Shown here: one piece after another, positions 49,401-55,659 of the stretch | How the letters are laid out: every line of letters begins with the position of its first letter | Position numbering within the stretch: position 1 is the first letter of the stretch | Origin: Cheilinus undulatus | Lineage: Eukaryota > Chordata > Actinopteri > Labriformes > Labridae | Reading direction: 5' to 3' | Assembly (NCBI RefSeq): GCF_018320785.1 | Contig: NC_054888.1 | Coordinates: forward strand, 21,282,438 to 21,346,437 | DNA: 64,000 nucleotides | The notes under the pieces: model-generated | The model's database searches: none | What the model was told of the DNA's origin: nothing | What the model saw: only the letters and a program-made list of their open reading frames with translations | Made by a program: the position numbers and the translations under genes

Positions 49401-49538
49401 CTCCAGCAGCCGGCACAGCACCGCTCCATCCTGCAGAGAGCTCTGCAGAAAAGCCTCCGGATCAGAGATGCTCTTCTTTGGAGACTCCAAGACTCCGAGC
49501 GTGATGAGCCACGTTACGGTCTGCTCTGCTGAATTCAT
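25377..49538 (-). CDS. arhgef7: Beta-PIX, Rho guanine nucleotide exchange factor 7 (whole gene, 22 coding exons)
   Basis: Beta-PIX activates Rac1/Cdc42, binds PAK through its SH3 domain and scaffolds GIT proteins at focal adhesions and synapses (family knowledge). The exons read on the minus strand join in frame with GT-AG boundaries to 856 codons, or 800 without cassette exon 19, close to the ~803-residue human protein. Domains by residue: CH 1-111, SH3 164-219, DH about 250-425, PH about 455-560, proline/serine-rich linker 574-680, GIT-binding segment 681-709, alternative segment 711-765, coiled coil 799-850, PDZ ligand DETNL at the end. The opening [10 protein letters not shown] and the CH and coiled-coil residues match ARHGEF7 rather than ARHGEF6. 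I cannot tell whether it is the teleost a or b paralogue. No frameshift or stop interrupts the exons, so the gene looks functional. Confidence 0.96.
25900..26145 (+). mobile_element. Tc1-like remnant in last arhgef7 intron
   Basis: CAGTATTCCTGGCTACCATC, AACAACTCAGAG, then a jump to GGCAGCATCATGCTGTGG and GGACAATCTTACTCAGTCTG: a Tc1 copy with a large internal deletion. Confidence 0.65.
26359..26413 (-). CDS. arhgef7: arhgef7 exon 21: coiled coil, first part
   Basis: 55 nt, residues 799-816, [18 protein letters not shown]. It begins the parallel trimeric coiled coil of PIX. Acceptor CTGTAG, donor GTGAGT, phase 0 out. Confidence 0.95.
26574..26670 (-). CDS. arhgef7: arhgef7 exon 20: pre-coiled-coil acidic segment
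   Basis: Residues 767-797, with [20 protein letters not shown] and [11 protein letters not shown], matching human [23 protein letters not shown]. Acceptor GATCAG, donor GTGAGA, phase 2 out. Confidence 0.95.
26837..27004 (-). CDS. arhgef7: arhgef7 exon 19: in-frame cassette exon
   Basis: 168 nt, phase 1 at both ends, residues 711-765. [14 protein letters not shown] and [19 protein letters not shown] match the segment found in some mammalian beta-PIX isoforms. Skipping it keeps frame (AGC instead of ACC at the junction codon). The acceptor GCGCAG has a poor pyrimidine tract, in keeping with regulated splicing. In mammals an isoform containing this segment ends differently; here the donor GTAAGA (after TTT TCT C) also permits splicing into exon 20, and reading through it would give a distinct C-terminus. 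Confidence 0.85.
27332..27421 (-). CDS. arhgef7: arhgef7 exon 18: GIT-binding domain
   Basis: Residues 681-709, [20 protein letters not shown] then AKTRQTLNS, identical to human as far as I recall. This helix binds the Spa2-homology domain of GIT1/GIT2 (family knowledge), making the PIX-GIT complex. Donor GTGAGT, phase 1, which allows exon 19 to be included or skipped. Confidence 0.97.
27652..27745 (-). CDS. arhgef7: arhgef7 exon 17: basic segment
   Basis: Residues 649-679, with [20 protein letters not shown] then [10 protein letters not shown]. It matches human [25 protein letters not shown]. The strongly basic run could contact membranes or act in localisation (inference). Donor GTAAGA, phase 1. 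Confidence 0.95.
27844..28068 (-). CDS. arhgef7: arhgef7 exon 16: proline/serine-rich linker
   Basis: Residues 574-648. [16 protein letters not shown] opens the exon; [29 protein letters not shown] and [14 protein letters not shown] are conserved in beta-PIX. The region is probably disordered. Acceptor CGGCAG. The donor GTGATA is poor but is the only one that joins in frame to exon 17. Confidence 0.95.
28152..28288 (-). CDS. arhgef7: arhgef7 exon 15: PH C-terminal helix
   Basis: Residues 529-573. [16 protein letters not shown] carries the conserved PH-helix tryptophan (Trp547). A histidine-rich linker ([18 protein letters not shown]) follows, in place of human TIKPHSVPSHT. Acceptor TTCCAG, donor GTAAGT, phase 0 out. 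Confidence 0.94.
28600..29520 (+). mobile_element. Tc1-like element, fourth family, in arhgef7 intron
   Basis: The transposase remnant starts near 28691 (ATGCCAAAGCAGTTTAGACT) and retains HNNNPKHT and [14 protein letters not shown] catalytic blocks (29190-29315), with frameshifts. The right end AGGGGGGCTAATATTTTCAT is present near 29491. The left terminus is not clear. Confidence 0.75.
29599..29677 (-). CDS. arhgef7: arhgef7 exon 14: PH domain
   Basis: Residues 502-527, [20 protein letters not shown] then NAFEIS, matching human GKLPTTGMTITKLEDSENHRNAFEIS. The donor GTCAGC leaves phase 1. Confidence 0.94.
29940..30335. mobile_element. hAT-like fragment in arhgef7 intron
   Basis: The right end reads GGGGGTCCCGACCCCAACTT followed by TCAGAACCACTA, a common hAT-type fish terminus. 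No matching left end was found. The palindromic run CGCGCGTATATAAGCGCG lies at about 30026. Confidence 0.4.
30371..30457 (-). CDS. arhgef7: arhgef7 exon 13: PH domain beta strands
   Basis: Residues 473-501, [20 protein letters not shown] then [30 protein letters not shown] is the PH core shared with human ARHGEF7. Acceptor TTTTAG, donor GTACGA, phase 0. Confidence 0.95.
30564..30710 (-). CDS. arhgef7: arhgef7 exon 12: DH-PH junction
   Basis: Residues 424-472, including [20 protein letters not shown] and EGDDIKTLG, near-identical to mammalian beta-PIX. The block links the last DH helix to the first PH strands. The last 12 residues ([12 protein letters not shown]) diverge from human MSQVLIQCAGSEE. 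Donor GTAGGT, phase 0. Confidence 0.95.
30807..30866 (-). CDS. arhgef7: arhgef7 exon 11: end of DH domain
   Basis: A 60-nt exon coding residues 404-423, [20 protein letters not shown]. Human has DYHTDRQDIQKSMAAFKNLS here. Acceptor TTTTAG, donor GTAAGT, phase 0 at both ends. Confidence 0.92.
30949..31087 (-). CDS. arhgef7: arhgef7 exon 10: DH domain catalytic core
   Basis: Residues 358-403, [20 protein letters not shown] then a stretch including [18 protein letters not shown] and DRHME. KPF.RL.RYP.L.KEL is the most conserved DH segment (conserved region 3), required for nucleotide exchange in the Dbl family. Donor GTCAGC, phase 0. Confidence 0.96.
31192..31314 (-). CDS. arhgef7: arhgef7 exon 9: DH domain
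   Basis: Residues 317-356, with [20 protein letters not shown] and [14 protein letters not shown]. This corresponds to the human [30 protein letters not shown] helix set. The donor GTAAAA is weak but preserves frame with exon 10. Confidence 0.95.
31325..31985 (-). mobile_element. Tc1-like element in arhgef7 intron 8, 5' half
   Basis: Minus strand: ACACCTGTGTCTGGAAGGTC leader, CAGTATTCCTGGCTACCATT, helix-turn-helix region, LFERT-type central region and CAGCATCATGCTG. Frameshifted and truncated at its 3' end, about 10 bp from exon 9. Confidence 0.75.
31986..33166. other. arhgef7 intron 8 remainder
   Basis: No coding exon or complete element seen. A weak CTCF-like CCACTAGATGTCACC lies at 32459-32473. 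Confidence 0.3.
33167..33262 (-). CDS. arhgef7: arhgef7 exon 8: DH domain
   Basis: Residues 285-315, [20 protein letters not shown] then [11 protein letters not shown]. It matches human [29 protein letters not shown]. The donor GTCAGT leaves phase 2, completed to Lys316 by exon 9. Confidence 0.95.
33794..33888 (-). CDS. arhgef7: arhgef7 exon 7: DH domain helix 1
   Basis: Residues 253-283, reading [20 protein letters not shown] and then [11 protein letters not shown]. This is conserved region 1 of the DH domain (E.EY...L), which contacts switch regions of Rac/Cdc42. Acceptor TTTTAG, donor GTGAGG, ending in phase 2. Confidence 0.95.
34190..34650. promoter_or_regulatory. Candidate intronic conserved element in arhgef7
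   Basis: Complex, repeat-poor sequence with homeodomain-like CATTAATTGGCC and AATAATTGATTGTG (about 34550-34590). Long open frames on the minus strand show no known family. Conservation is inferred. Confidence 0.25.
35335..35746 (+). mobile_element. Tc1-like 3' fragment in arhgef7 intron 6
   Basis: The 3' terminal region, with GGGGTTGAATATTTATACAG, AAATCTGTTTTCACTTTGAC and the end GGGCACTG before TA (35747-35748), is shared with the copies at 54.5 and 56.6 kb. The 5' part is missing. Confidence 0.7.
35843..35934 (-). CDS. arhgef7: arhgef7 exon 6: SH3-DH linker and start of DH
   Basis: Residues 222-252, reading [20 protein letters not shown] then [26 protein letters not shown] and SYYNVV are conserved in ARHGEF7 immediately before the Dbl-homology domain. 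The acceptor is TTATAG, the donor GTGAGT, and the exon ends in phase 0. Confidence 0.94.
36000..37277. other. arhgef7 intron 5, unclassified part
   Basis: No exon or complete repeat recognised. Confidence 0.3.
37278..38390 (+). mobile_element. Tc1-like element, fifth family, in arhgef7 intron 5
   Basis: The left end CAGTGCATTCAGAAAG and right end AGTCTGAATACTTTCTG are inverted copies. The interior has a transposase remnant with [14 protein letters not shown] (37803 onward) and [15 protein letters not shown], frameshifted elsewhere. CATTCAGAAAG occurs three times in tandem at the left end. Confidence 0.8.
38967..39171 (-). CDS. arhgef7: arhgef7 exon 5: SH3 domain
   Basis: Residues 154-221 hold a complete SH3 domain with the ALYDY-like ARFPF at 168-172, the acidic RT loop [10 protein letters not shown], the double tryptophan WWEG at 198-201 and the closing FPSNYV at 210-215. 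This SH3 binds an atypical proline/arginine motif in PAK and Cbl (family knowledge). The exon starts GAC ATG. Its Met155 corresponds to the initiator of the known short beta-PIX isoform that lacks the CH domain. Donor GTGGGT, phase 1. Confidence 0.97.
39359..39483 (-). CDS. arhgef7: arhgef7 exon 4: CH-SH3 linker
   Basis: Residues 112-153, including [20 protein letters not shown] and ending QYRSL. This is the serine-rich linker between CH and SH3 that ARHGEF7 orthologues share (..GSDSVC..HRIKSFDS..QYRSL). Acceptor GTGCAG, donor GTGAGT, phase 1 in and phase 0 out. Confidence 0.93.
39633..39717 (-). CDS. arhgef7: arhgef7 exon 3: end of CH domain
   Basis: Residues 84-111, reading [20 protein letters not shown] and then VVLNKATE. 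This matches the closing helix of the CH domain (human FDANDLYQGQNFNKVL). The acceptor is CTTCAG. The donor GTGGGG is a poor match to consensus. The exon ends in phase 1, completed by AG of exon 4. Confidence 0.93.
39760..41755. other. arhgef7 intron 3 (exon 2 to exon 3), unclassified part
   Basis: No exon, RNA gene or complete mobile element recognised. A short, complex stretch at 41220-41340 could be regulatory. Confidence 0.3.
41760..41960 (-). mobile_element. Tc1-like fragment
   Basis: GCTGCTGAGAAGCATCCCTA, CAGCATGATGCTGCCACCAC and a GGTCTGATGACCAAAAAG-type stretch are the central Tc1 transposase region on the minus strand. Confidence 0.6.
42292..42455. mobile_element. 164-bp hAT-like MITE with perfect 8-bp duplication
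   Basis: Termini TAGGGGTGTAAAGGTAC and, inverted, TAAGGGTCTAACAGTAC. ATGTCTTC is duplicated exactly at 42284-42291 and 42456-42463. Confidence 0.8.
42538..42905 (-). pseudogene. Non-LTR retrotransposon reverse transcriptase fragment
   Basis: On the minus strand [20 protein letters not shown] aligns with the LINE RT motif F.DD.V.L.E, here with the first catalytic Asp replaced (SHDA). [11 protein letters not shown] and, in a shifted frame, [20 protein letters not shown] continue the thumb region. So there is at least one frameshift. Dead fragment within an arhgef7 intron. Confidence 0.7.
43500..43980. promoter_or_regulatory. Candidate intronic conserved element in arhgef7
   Basis: Repeat-poor, complex sequence with a CT-rich tract (43596-43655), CTTTGGGCTTTCAAGGAC and TGCATAATCTAGCCCTTCCT. 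No exon fits. Regulatory role inferred only from texture. Confidence 0.25.
44630..44760 (+). mobile_element. Tc1-like short remnant
   Basis: GATCCGTCCTCACAAACTGA, then GAGAGAGGCCACCAAGACAC and CTATGACTACTCTGAAGGAG, match the N-terminal coding part of the Tc1 family at 53.5 kb. Confidence 0.6.
44761..45934. other. arhgef7 intron 2, unclassified; (AAAAC)n at 45752-45786
   Basis: No exon or element recognised apart from an (AAAAC)n microsatellite. Confidence 0.4.
45935..46625. promoter_or_regulatory. CRE/ETS cluster around arhgef7 exon 2
   Basis: Two perfect palindromic cAMP-response elements TGACGTCA (46006-46013 and 46614-46621) and an ETS site ACTTCCGG (46406-46413) flank exon 2. CpG dinucleotides are more frequent here than in neighbouring introns. 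The combination resembles a CpG-type promoter and may be an internal start for arhgef7, but no transcript evidence is available. Confidence 0.35.
46153..46236 (-). CDS. arhgef7: arhgef7 exon 2: CH domain, middle
   Basis: Residues 56-83, reading [20 protein letters not shown] and then GCGAFGVE. It follows the human pattern EPRSESEC..NI.EF..GCGA. The acceptor is TTGGTAG and the donor GTGAGT; it is 84 nt with phase 0 at both ends. Two palindromic CRE sites and an ETS site lie within 0.5 kb (separate entries). Confidence 0.92.
47180..48062. mobile_element. hAT-like element with internal minisatellite in arhgef7 intron 1
   Basis: Termini CAGGGGTTCTTAACCTT and, inverted, CAGGGGTTCTCAACCTT (16 of 17). 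CTTTAGAG is duplicated exactly at 47172-47179 and 48063-48070. The interior from about 47500 is a degenerate minisatellite built from AAAAATGGG and AAAAGTGG units, like that at 900-1660. No transposase. Confidence 0.9.
48600..49090 (-). mobile_element. Diverged Tc1-like remnant in arhgef7 intron 1
   Basis: Related to the copy at 12790-13750: GTGACCTCCTGGATGAGTC, CCACTCCTGGGAAGGTTCAC and CTTCACTTTGTCAGACAG are shared. Much internal sequence and the 3' half are lost. Confidence 0.65.
49374..49538 (-). CDS. arhgef7: arhgef7 exon 1: start codon and first half of CH domain
   Basis: Residues 1-55, beginning [20 protein letters not shown], the conserved N-terminus of beta-PIX. The donor is GTGAGT and the exon ends in phase 0 after GTVDR, the same exon length as I recall for the human gene. 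An in-frame ATG lies 13 codons upstream, just after a poly-T tract, but the ATG at 49538 is chosen because family conservation begins there. The calponin-homology domain of PIX is a type-3-like CH domain. Confidence 0.95.
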
Positions 49539-50280
49539 GCTCGGCTCTCTAATCTCATCTAAAAAAAAAAAAATCAAAAATAACAGCAGAAAGACTCCTC
49601 AGTGTCTGCGCTGCTGCTGCTTCTGCTCCGTCCAAAATGGGACTTGAGGGTCAGCCCCGCCTTGTTTGAACATCACAATAAAAACACACTCGTTCGACTT
49701 TGATCCTAAAAAGAGAAAAAAGAGTGAAATGATAAAAAACGCGTTTCCTTCCTTGAACAGCCTGTTTTTGTCCCGTTCAGACAGCTTTTCTCTCCCTGTC
49801 TGTCTCAGCGGATGTTGGTTTCACCTTTTTCTTCTGTACACAACTGTAGAGTAGAGCTGCGTCAATGCACACGCTGTGGGGCGCTACTTCCGTTTAACGT
49901 CTTCAAAATAAAAGTTCGGACAAAACGCTGCTCTTTTTCGATTCTATTTAATCTGTTCTTAAAACGTGTTTTGTGCCATAATTATCCATTTTTATCCCAC
50001 TGTTTACCGGAGCTTAACAAAAACACTGTCTAACATGCAGTCAACACAATCAAGTGAAAACGCCAAACTAAAAATCTTACTTTAAGTGATAGGTTTTATT
50101 TTGAAGGTACCTTAAGTAACTTCCGTGTAAACGCTCGTTACTTCTCGCTAGCGTGACGCAGCTAACGGCGGCACATCACAGGACCGTCCCGGAGACTAAC
50201 AAGCTAATTTAACCACACGGTGCAGGTAGACAATGGGTCAAACACCGAAATAAAAGACCCTCTAGTACCAAAACGTCATT
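49539..50280 (-). promoter_or_regulatory. Probable arhgef7 5' UTR and promoter region
   Basis: Sequence upstream of the arhgef7 ATG contains a poly-T/AG tract, ETS-like ACTTCCG motifs near 49888 and 50118, a CRE-like GTGACGCA near 50153 and locally raised CpG. No TATA box is seen. The position supports a promoter, but the start site is not defined by sequence. Confidence 0.4.
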
Positions 50281-53211
50281 TTTAAATATTAAAAACTATG
50301 TTTATCTTTTTGGCAGTCTTTTAAGGTGTAAGTGCGATATCCCCAACATTACAGCTCACAAACAAGCAGATATTCGGTCATGTTAATACTCGAATTATTT
50401 TATTTCTCTTTTTAATTAGTAACGGCTAAATAAGGTTGTAAGGCTTATTTTATCCAAACCGAGATATGTTTGATAGTAGAAGAAACCGGTATGACTAATT
50501 TAGAAACAGCAACGTTGTTTCCTCCCGGTTTAAAAAGTCCACAGTTTTCCAGTTATGTTTCTTTTTAACTTTATCTTTTAATAAATTAAACAAACACGTA
50601 CATTTGGGGGGGGGGATGTGTTATAAATTCGTTGACATACAGCCTTTCTCTTATTAACCCTGCTCTAAACCATGCGAAGTCTAAATAGAACATCAGCGCC
50701 ATCTGGTGGACAAAGCGAATGGTGCTGGCAAACGACCCCCCCCCCCCCAAAAAAAAAAAATAAATAAATAAATAGATAAATAAATAAATAAATAAATAAT
50801 AATTTTATATTCTATCAAAAAAAAAAAAGTTTCATAAATGTATCGTTATCTTCATTAATAATCTTAAAGGATTAGGGATATCTTAAAGTATAATCCACAT
50901 TCCAAAAAAGTTGGAACCCATATTTTATTGACAATAGAACATAAACAACATATCAGCTGTTGCAACTGAAACATTTTACCATTTCATTAAATAAATATTA
51001 GCTTATTTCGAATTGGATGGCAGCAACAAACCATGTTGTGAAGCAACCCCTCTCCTCTTAAAAACGCTTGTAAACTCAGTCTAAATGTGATAAATTGTCT
51101 CATTTTGCTTCAAGATTTGTTACCAATCCTGTTAAATATTTAGATTATTTAGCAATATTTAGTAATATGAAGCAACAAGCACATCTGTACACTCGATATA
51201 AATACCATAGATTTATTTGTCCAAGTTATGCACAAAATTTAAGTGTCATTTTTAAGCCTCCTATTGTTGCAGTTTGTCTGTAGATACATTTGCAACTGAC
51301 CAAACATTAAAATTAAAACCTCACAATGCAACCCTTAAATAGTGAGCAAAAATAAATCCAAAAATATGCAAGAAGAGGGAAAAACACCAAATTTAATAAT
51401 GTGAAGAAACAATGAAAGGTGAAAAGATAACACCCAACAAAAAATACAAACGTATTGTTCATGCAATCTGCAGTACTGCTGCAGAAAACTATTCATCCAA
51501 TGCAAATGAAACAGATTTGCACAAGTGTCAGAGCTTTTATCACTTTAAACCTCACCTGTTGAGTATAATGATTCAAAACTGTCTGTCAATCCTCAAAAAG
51601 AGTCAAAAGTTTTTAATATTGAGTGTCAAAGGAAGCAGAAAGGGTTGAGTTTGCCGATAAGCACAACAGGATGTTACACTAACTTCTCATATGAACTTTG
51701 GTGTATTTTACATGTGTGAAATTTCTTCTAAAACAGGAATTAAAGTATTTAATCTGATCTTACTGCTATCTTTGGTACCTGTGTTATTAAAAGCATGTGC
51801 AAAAAGCCTCCTGTTAGAATAAAGAATATATTCAGACCATGTTCTTAGAAGTTAATTCCATGTTTTTACTGTAAGATCAAATAAAACACAGAACCAATGA
51901 TGACCAGGCTATTATGTTTCTGTGACATTACACACGAGTAAAAATGTGTGTGAATTATGCATTAGTGTGTGCTTAGTGCAATGCTCAAACACAGTAAGAT
52001 TTCTTTCACCTCCTGCTGTGTTGCATGTTTCTGCACGCTCCAACAAAACTCAGCCACGTTTCTGAAGTTCTACTACCTTCTTCTTGCAGAGGTGCTGCGT
52101 GGTTTTGTGCTTTCGCACTTGCTTGTAGTTTTTGGGTTTTAGCTGTGAGCTTTTGCTCTGCTTGTGGCTGGTGAAGCATCTCTATAGGAGCACCGACACC
52201 TCTCTCTCTCTGAGCTCTTCATTTTCACATGTATTTCCATTTTAGATTATAAAGAGAACTTCAAACAGCAGAAACAAGCTTTTGTTTTCTGAATATTTCA
52301 GATGCCACAGTTTCCTGGCAGTGGTCAAAGTTTTACCCCCTGTGGGTGTTTCAGTGTAGATGAACCAGATCTCATACAAAAGGTAGATATATAACCGCTC
52401 TGAATGTAACCGCAGCTAAAACATGCAAACAGGAAACACCAAAAGAAAGAAACACTGGCGTTAAACCTGAAACCAGATAACCAGAGAATAATTTACCAAC
52501 AGGTTTTCTCACAACAGTTGGCCAGATTATCTTAATGACAGTATAGCATGCACAGTTACGATAAGATCTGCAGAGGTAGAGCCTTAATTAGCATTTTATT
52601 AAAAGCAGCTCATAGATTTGTAGTTTAGATGACAGCAGCTGGCACTGAAGACTCAAACAAATGACTGACACTAACTCCTCCACAGGAAAAGTCCTGAACG
52701 AGATAAGAAAATATTTTAAGGAGAGGTTGGATACCCATCGCTCTGTCTTTACCCTCAGCTCGCTGCATTCTTAGCAGGACCGAAACTTACAAAAAACCTC
52801 ACTTCCAAAAAGGCTGGGACGTTGTGTTGTGAGACAGAGAGTTTCATATACTTTTCGACTTATATTCAATTGAAATCAGCACAAAGACAAGATACTTACT
52901 GTTCAAACTGATTGGCGTTATTTTTTCGGACATACATTTTGACTCTGATGCCTGCATCGTGTTCCAAAAAAGCTGGGACATCGTGTATCATCGCCTTTTT
53001 TTCCAACAACACTGTAAGAGTCTGACGACTGAAGACACGGATTGTTGAATAAGTCAACAAGTTGCTCACCAGTTAAGAGTTTTTCGTCGTCGTATTTTGT
53101 GACATAATATTTGACATGCCAGGCCAGTCTAGGCCCCGCCCTCTTTTACTGTGAAGCCATGCTGTTGTAACTTGTGCAGAATGTGTCCTGGTGTTGTCTC
53201 TCTCTGTATTG
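50281..53211. other. Intergenic interval between arhgef7 and ptk2b
   Basis: Contains poly-G (50601), poly-C/poly-A and (AAAT)n microsatellites (about 50738-50800). CATATTTTATTGACAATAGA (50928) and the TTCCAAAAAAG(T/C)(T/G)GG(A/G)AC strings near 50901, 52803 and 52965 belong to a common fish repeat. 52000-52400 is complex and could include ptk2b 5' sequence, but no exon can be assigned. Confidence 0.4.
50694..50709 (-). promoter_or_regulatory. CTCF-like motif, minus orientation
   Basis: The minus strand reads CCACCAGATGGCGCTG, a near-perfect CTCF core, just upstream of arhgef7. Confidence 0.5.
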
Positions 53212-54538
53212 TAGTGCTTATAAAAAGTATTCACCCCCTTGGATATTTAACCCTTCTACTGATTTTAAAAATCTGTCAAGGTCAATATAATTCAGCTCTT
53301 TTTGATAAAAATGTTTCTATAAAAAACTACATGGATTTCACATTTATATGGAGATCATCGAGTGCAGCGAGTATTTCTGAAGTCACTGGTTCATCAGTAT
53401 TCCTGGCCACCATTACACCGTAAAGACAAAAGAATATTCCGAGCAACTTTGAAAAAACTGTATTAAAAAGTATATGTCAGGGGATGGGTACAGAAACATT
53501 TCCAAGACTCTGAACATCCCCCAGAGTTCAGTTAAATCCATCATCAAGAAATGGAAGGAATATGTCACATGTGTGAATCTGCCTAGATCAGACCGTCCTC
53601 ACAAACGGAGTGAGCGTGCAAAAGGGAGACCAATGAGAGAGGACCCCAAGACACCTATGACTACTCTGAAGGAGTTCCAAGCTTTAGCAGCTGAGATGGG
53701 AGAGACTCTGCACACAAGGAATGTCACCCAGGTTCTTCGCCAGTCAAAGCTTCATGGGAGAGTGGCAAAGAGAGAGACACTGTTGGAGAAAACAGATTAA
53801 CCAAAAAGCATGTGGGAGACTCCATGATCGAGTGGGAGAAAGTTCTCTGGTCTGATGAGACCAAAATGGAGATTTCTGGCATCAGACAAGATGTGAAACA
53901 CAGCACATCACCACAAACACACCATCTCCACTGTGAAGCACGGTGGTGGCAGCATCATGCTGTGGGGTTGCAAAATATTGGAAAAATAAAAGGACATTCT
54001 TACTCAGTCTGCAGGAGGCTCTGGAGTAGAGTAATTTTCTGTTTAATGAGTTTTCTTTAAAAGTGGTCCTCCCATCTCAGCTGCTGAAGTTTGGGATTCC
54101 TTCAGAGTAGTCATAGGTGTCTTGGTGGCCTCTCTTACTAGCCACTCAGTTTGTGAGGATTGCCTGATCTAGGCAGATTATTTATACATTTCCTTTTATC
54201 CACCCCCATTACACTTTTCAGTAACATTTTCTCTGAATTGCTTGGAGTGTTCTTTTGTCTTCATGCTGTAATGGTAGCCAGGAATACTGATGAACCAGAG
54301 ACTGGACCTTCCACACACAGGTGTCTTTATACCTCAGTCACTTCAGACACATTCACTGCACTCAGGTGACTGGCTGGACCACTGCTGAAATTGGTTTAGA
54401 AATCTGTTTTCATTTTGTTTTGTTGTTAAAAAGAAATTTGGTTTAAAAAAAAAAGCCAATTTATAGTGACCATGACTGATTTATAAAATCAATAAAAGGT
54501 TAAAACATCCAAGGAGGTGATACACTTTATAGGCACTG
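53212..54538. mobile_element. Tc1-like element rearranged into a fold-back structure
   Basis: The right end (AGGCACTG before TA, 54539-54540) and the left end (AGTGCTTATAAAAAGTATTC) are inverted repeats. The left arm carries a helix-turn-helix reading frame (53474-53800, [20 protein letters not shown]). The same N-terminal region occurs again on the opposite strand at about 54070-54330, so the element pairs with itself. The catalytic part is nearly all lost. Confidence 0.75.
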
Positions 54539-54540
54539 TA

Positions 54541-55189
54541 AGTCAGCAGGGTTTCCCCTCCGAGGATCATGAATATTTAAACCACATTCATCCATAAAAC
54601 AAAGTATTTTTTAAACTTTTGCACCATTTGGCCTGAGGACAGTGCTTGATAAGGTTCACCACAGATATTCTATTTTCTTCTTGGGGGTCTTAAGGAGGGA
54701 ACAAAATTAGATGACAACTATTCAATAATTGAGGGGATTTTTTTACTGAAAAGCTCAGAGTGATACTAATGTTCATGTCAATATTAAAAACATATTCACT
54801 ATTTAGTTTCCATGTCCACCTGTGCTGTTCTTCCTCATTTAGAAAGAGGAAATGGGAGGAATGTAGGCTGTGCCCCTTTTTGCACAATGAGGGGGTGTTT
54901 GTGGTTTGGAGTTTGGTGCCATCACATGTGAGACGAGGAGGGGGGTGACACTGCAGTTTCATCAGTCCTCTCAGTTTTTCTGTTCGCTGCTCTTTAACTT
55001 CCTTATCTGTCCGCATTTCCTCTTTCGCTGGCTGATGAGAGGTTCACTAAACTCTTCTGGGCAAAGCTTTGGACAAGTCTGCTCGGTTTGATGACAAAAC
55101 ACCAACAAATATGCACTTTTTCAATAATTATGAAGGCTTTCTCTAGCTGGCGTCGACTGGGTTTGAAGTTTTTAGTCTGCTTTCATATC
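54541..55189. other. Sequence upstream of ptk2b, unclassified
   Basis: No repeat recognised after the Tc1 end. It may contain non-coding ptk2b 5' exons, none identifiable by sequence alone. Confidence 0.3.
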
Positions 55190-55308
55190 TGAAGGTGGGG
55201 CGGAGGCGGAGGAGCTCGTGCATGACTGGTGAGAAGCTGAATTATTAACTTTACTATAAATATCCAACAGCATAATCGTAAAGTAACGTAGCTTCTCTCT
55301 TTCTCCAG
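55190..55308 (+). promoter_or_regulatory. Candidate ptk2b 5' region with GC box and splice acceptor
   Basis: A GC-box-like GGGGCGGAGGCGGAG begins near 55197. A polypyrimidine tract and CAG end at 55308. The first could belong to a proximal promoter or 5' exon, and the second could open the ATG exon. No TATA box is evident. Assignment is inferred from position. Confidence 0.3.
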
Positions 55309-55455
55309 CTTCTGTCCGAGTCTTTTAATGTCTGTTTAAGTGTAAAAGAAGAAAGACGACGCAGGAATGTTGAATGTAGGCGTTGCAGAAATGTGTATCT
55401 ACATGCAGTAGCATACAAACCGTGTTTGTCTTTGTGACGGGAGGGTGAGCGAGTG

Positions 55456-55659
55456 ATGTCGGGGGACGCCAGCACCTTGTCCTGGAGGAGCATGTCTCCC
55501 ACCAGCAAATCAGAGGCTTCAGATTTGTCTCCCACAGCGAACATGGTCAGAGTGAACATCTTCCCGGTGAAGATCATCAAGGTGTGCTTCCTCAGTAACA
55601 GCTCCAACCTCGGCAAGAACTTCAAACTGGTGCGCTGTGAGGAGGGATGGACCGTCAGG
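55456..55659 (+). CDS. ptk2b: ptk2b exon 1 (coding): start codon, N-terminal tail, FERM F1 start
   Basis: Residues 1-68. MSGDAS resembles human MSGVSEP at the start. The tail is serine-rich and poorly conserved; [20 protein letters not shown] matches human VRILKVCFYSNSFNPGKNFK. The preceding GTG codon is in frame but not needed. Donor GTAAAC, phase 0. A good acceptor (CTTTCTCCAG, ending at 55308) lies 147 bp upstream of the ATG and may begin this exon, so upstream 5' UTR exons are likely. Confidence 0.93.

Noticed and set aside
49539..49577. Upstream in-frame ATG for arhgef7
   Set aside because: It follows a poly-T tract and would add 13 residues absent from the family; conservation begins at the ATG at 49538.
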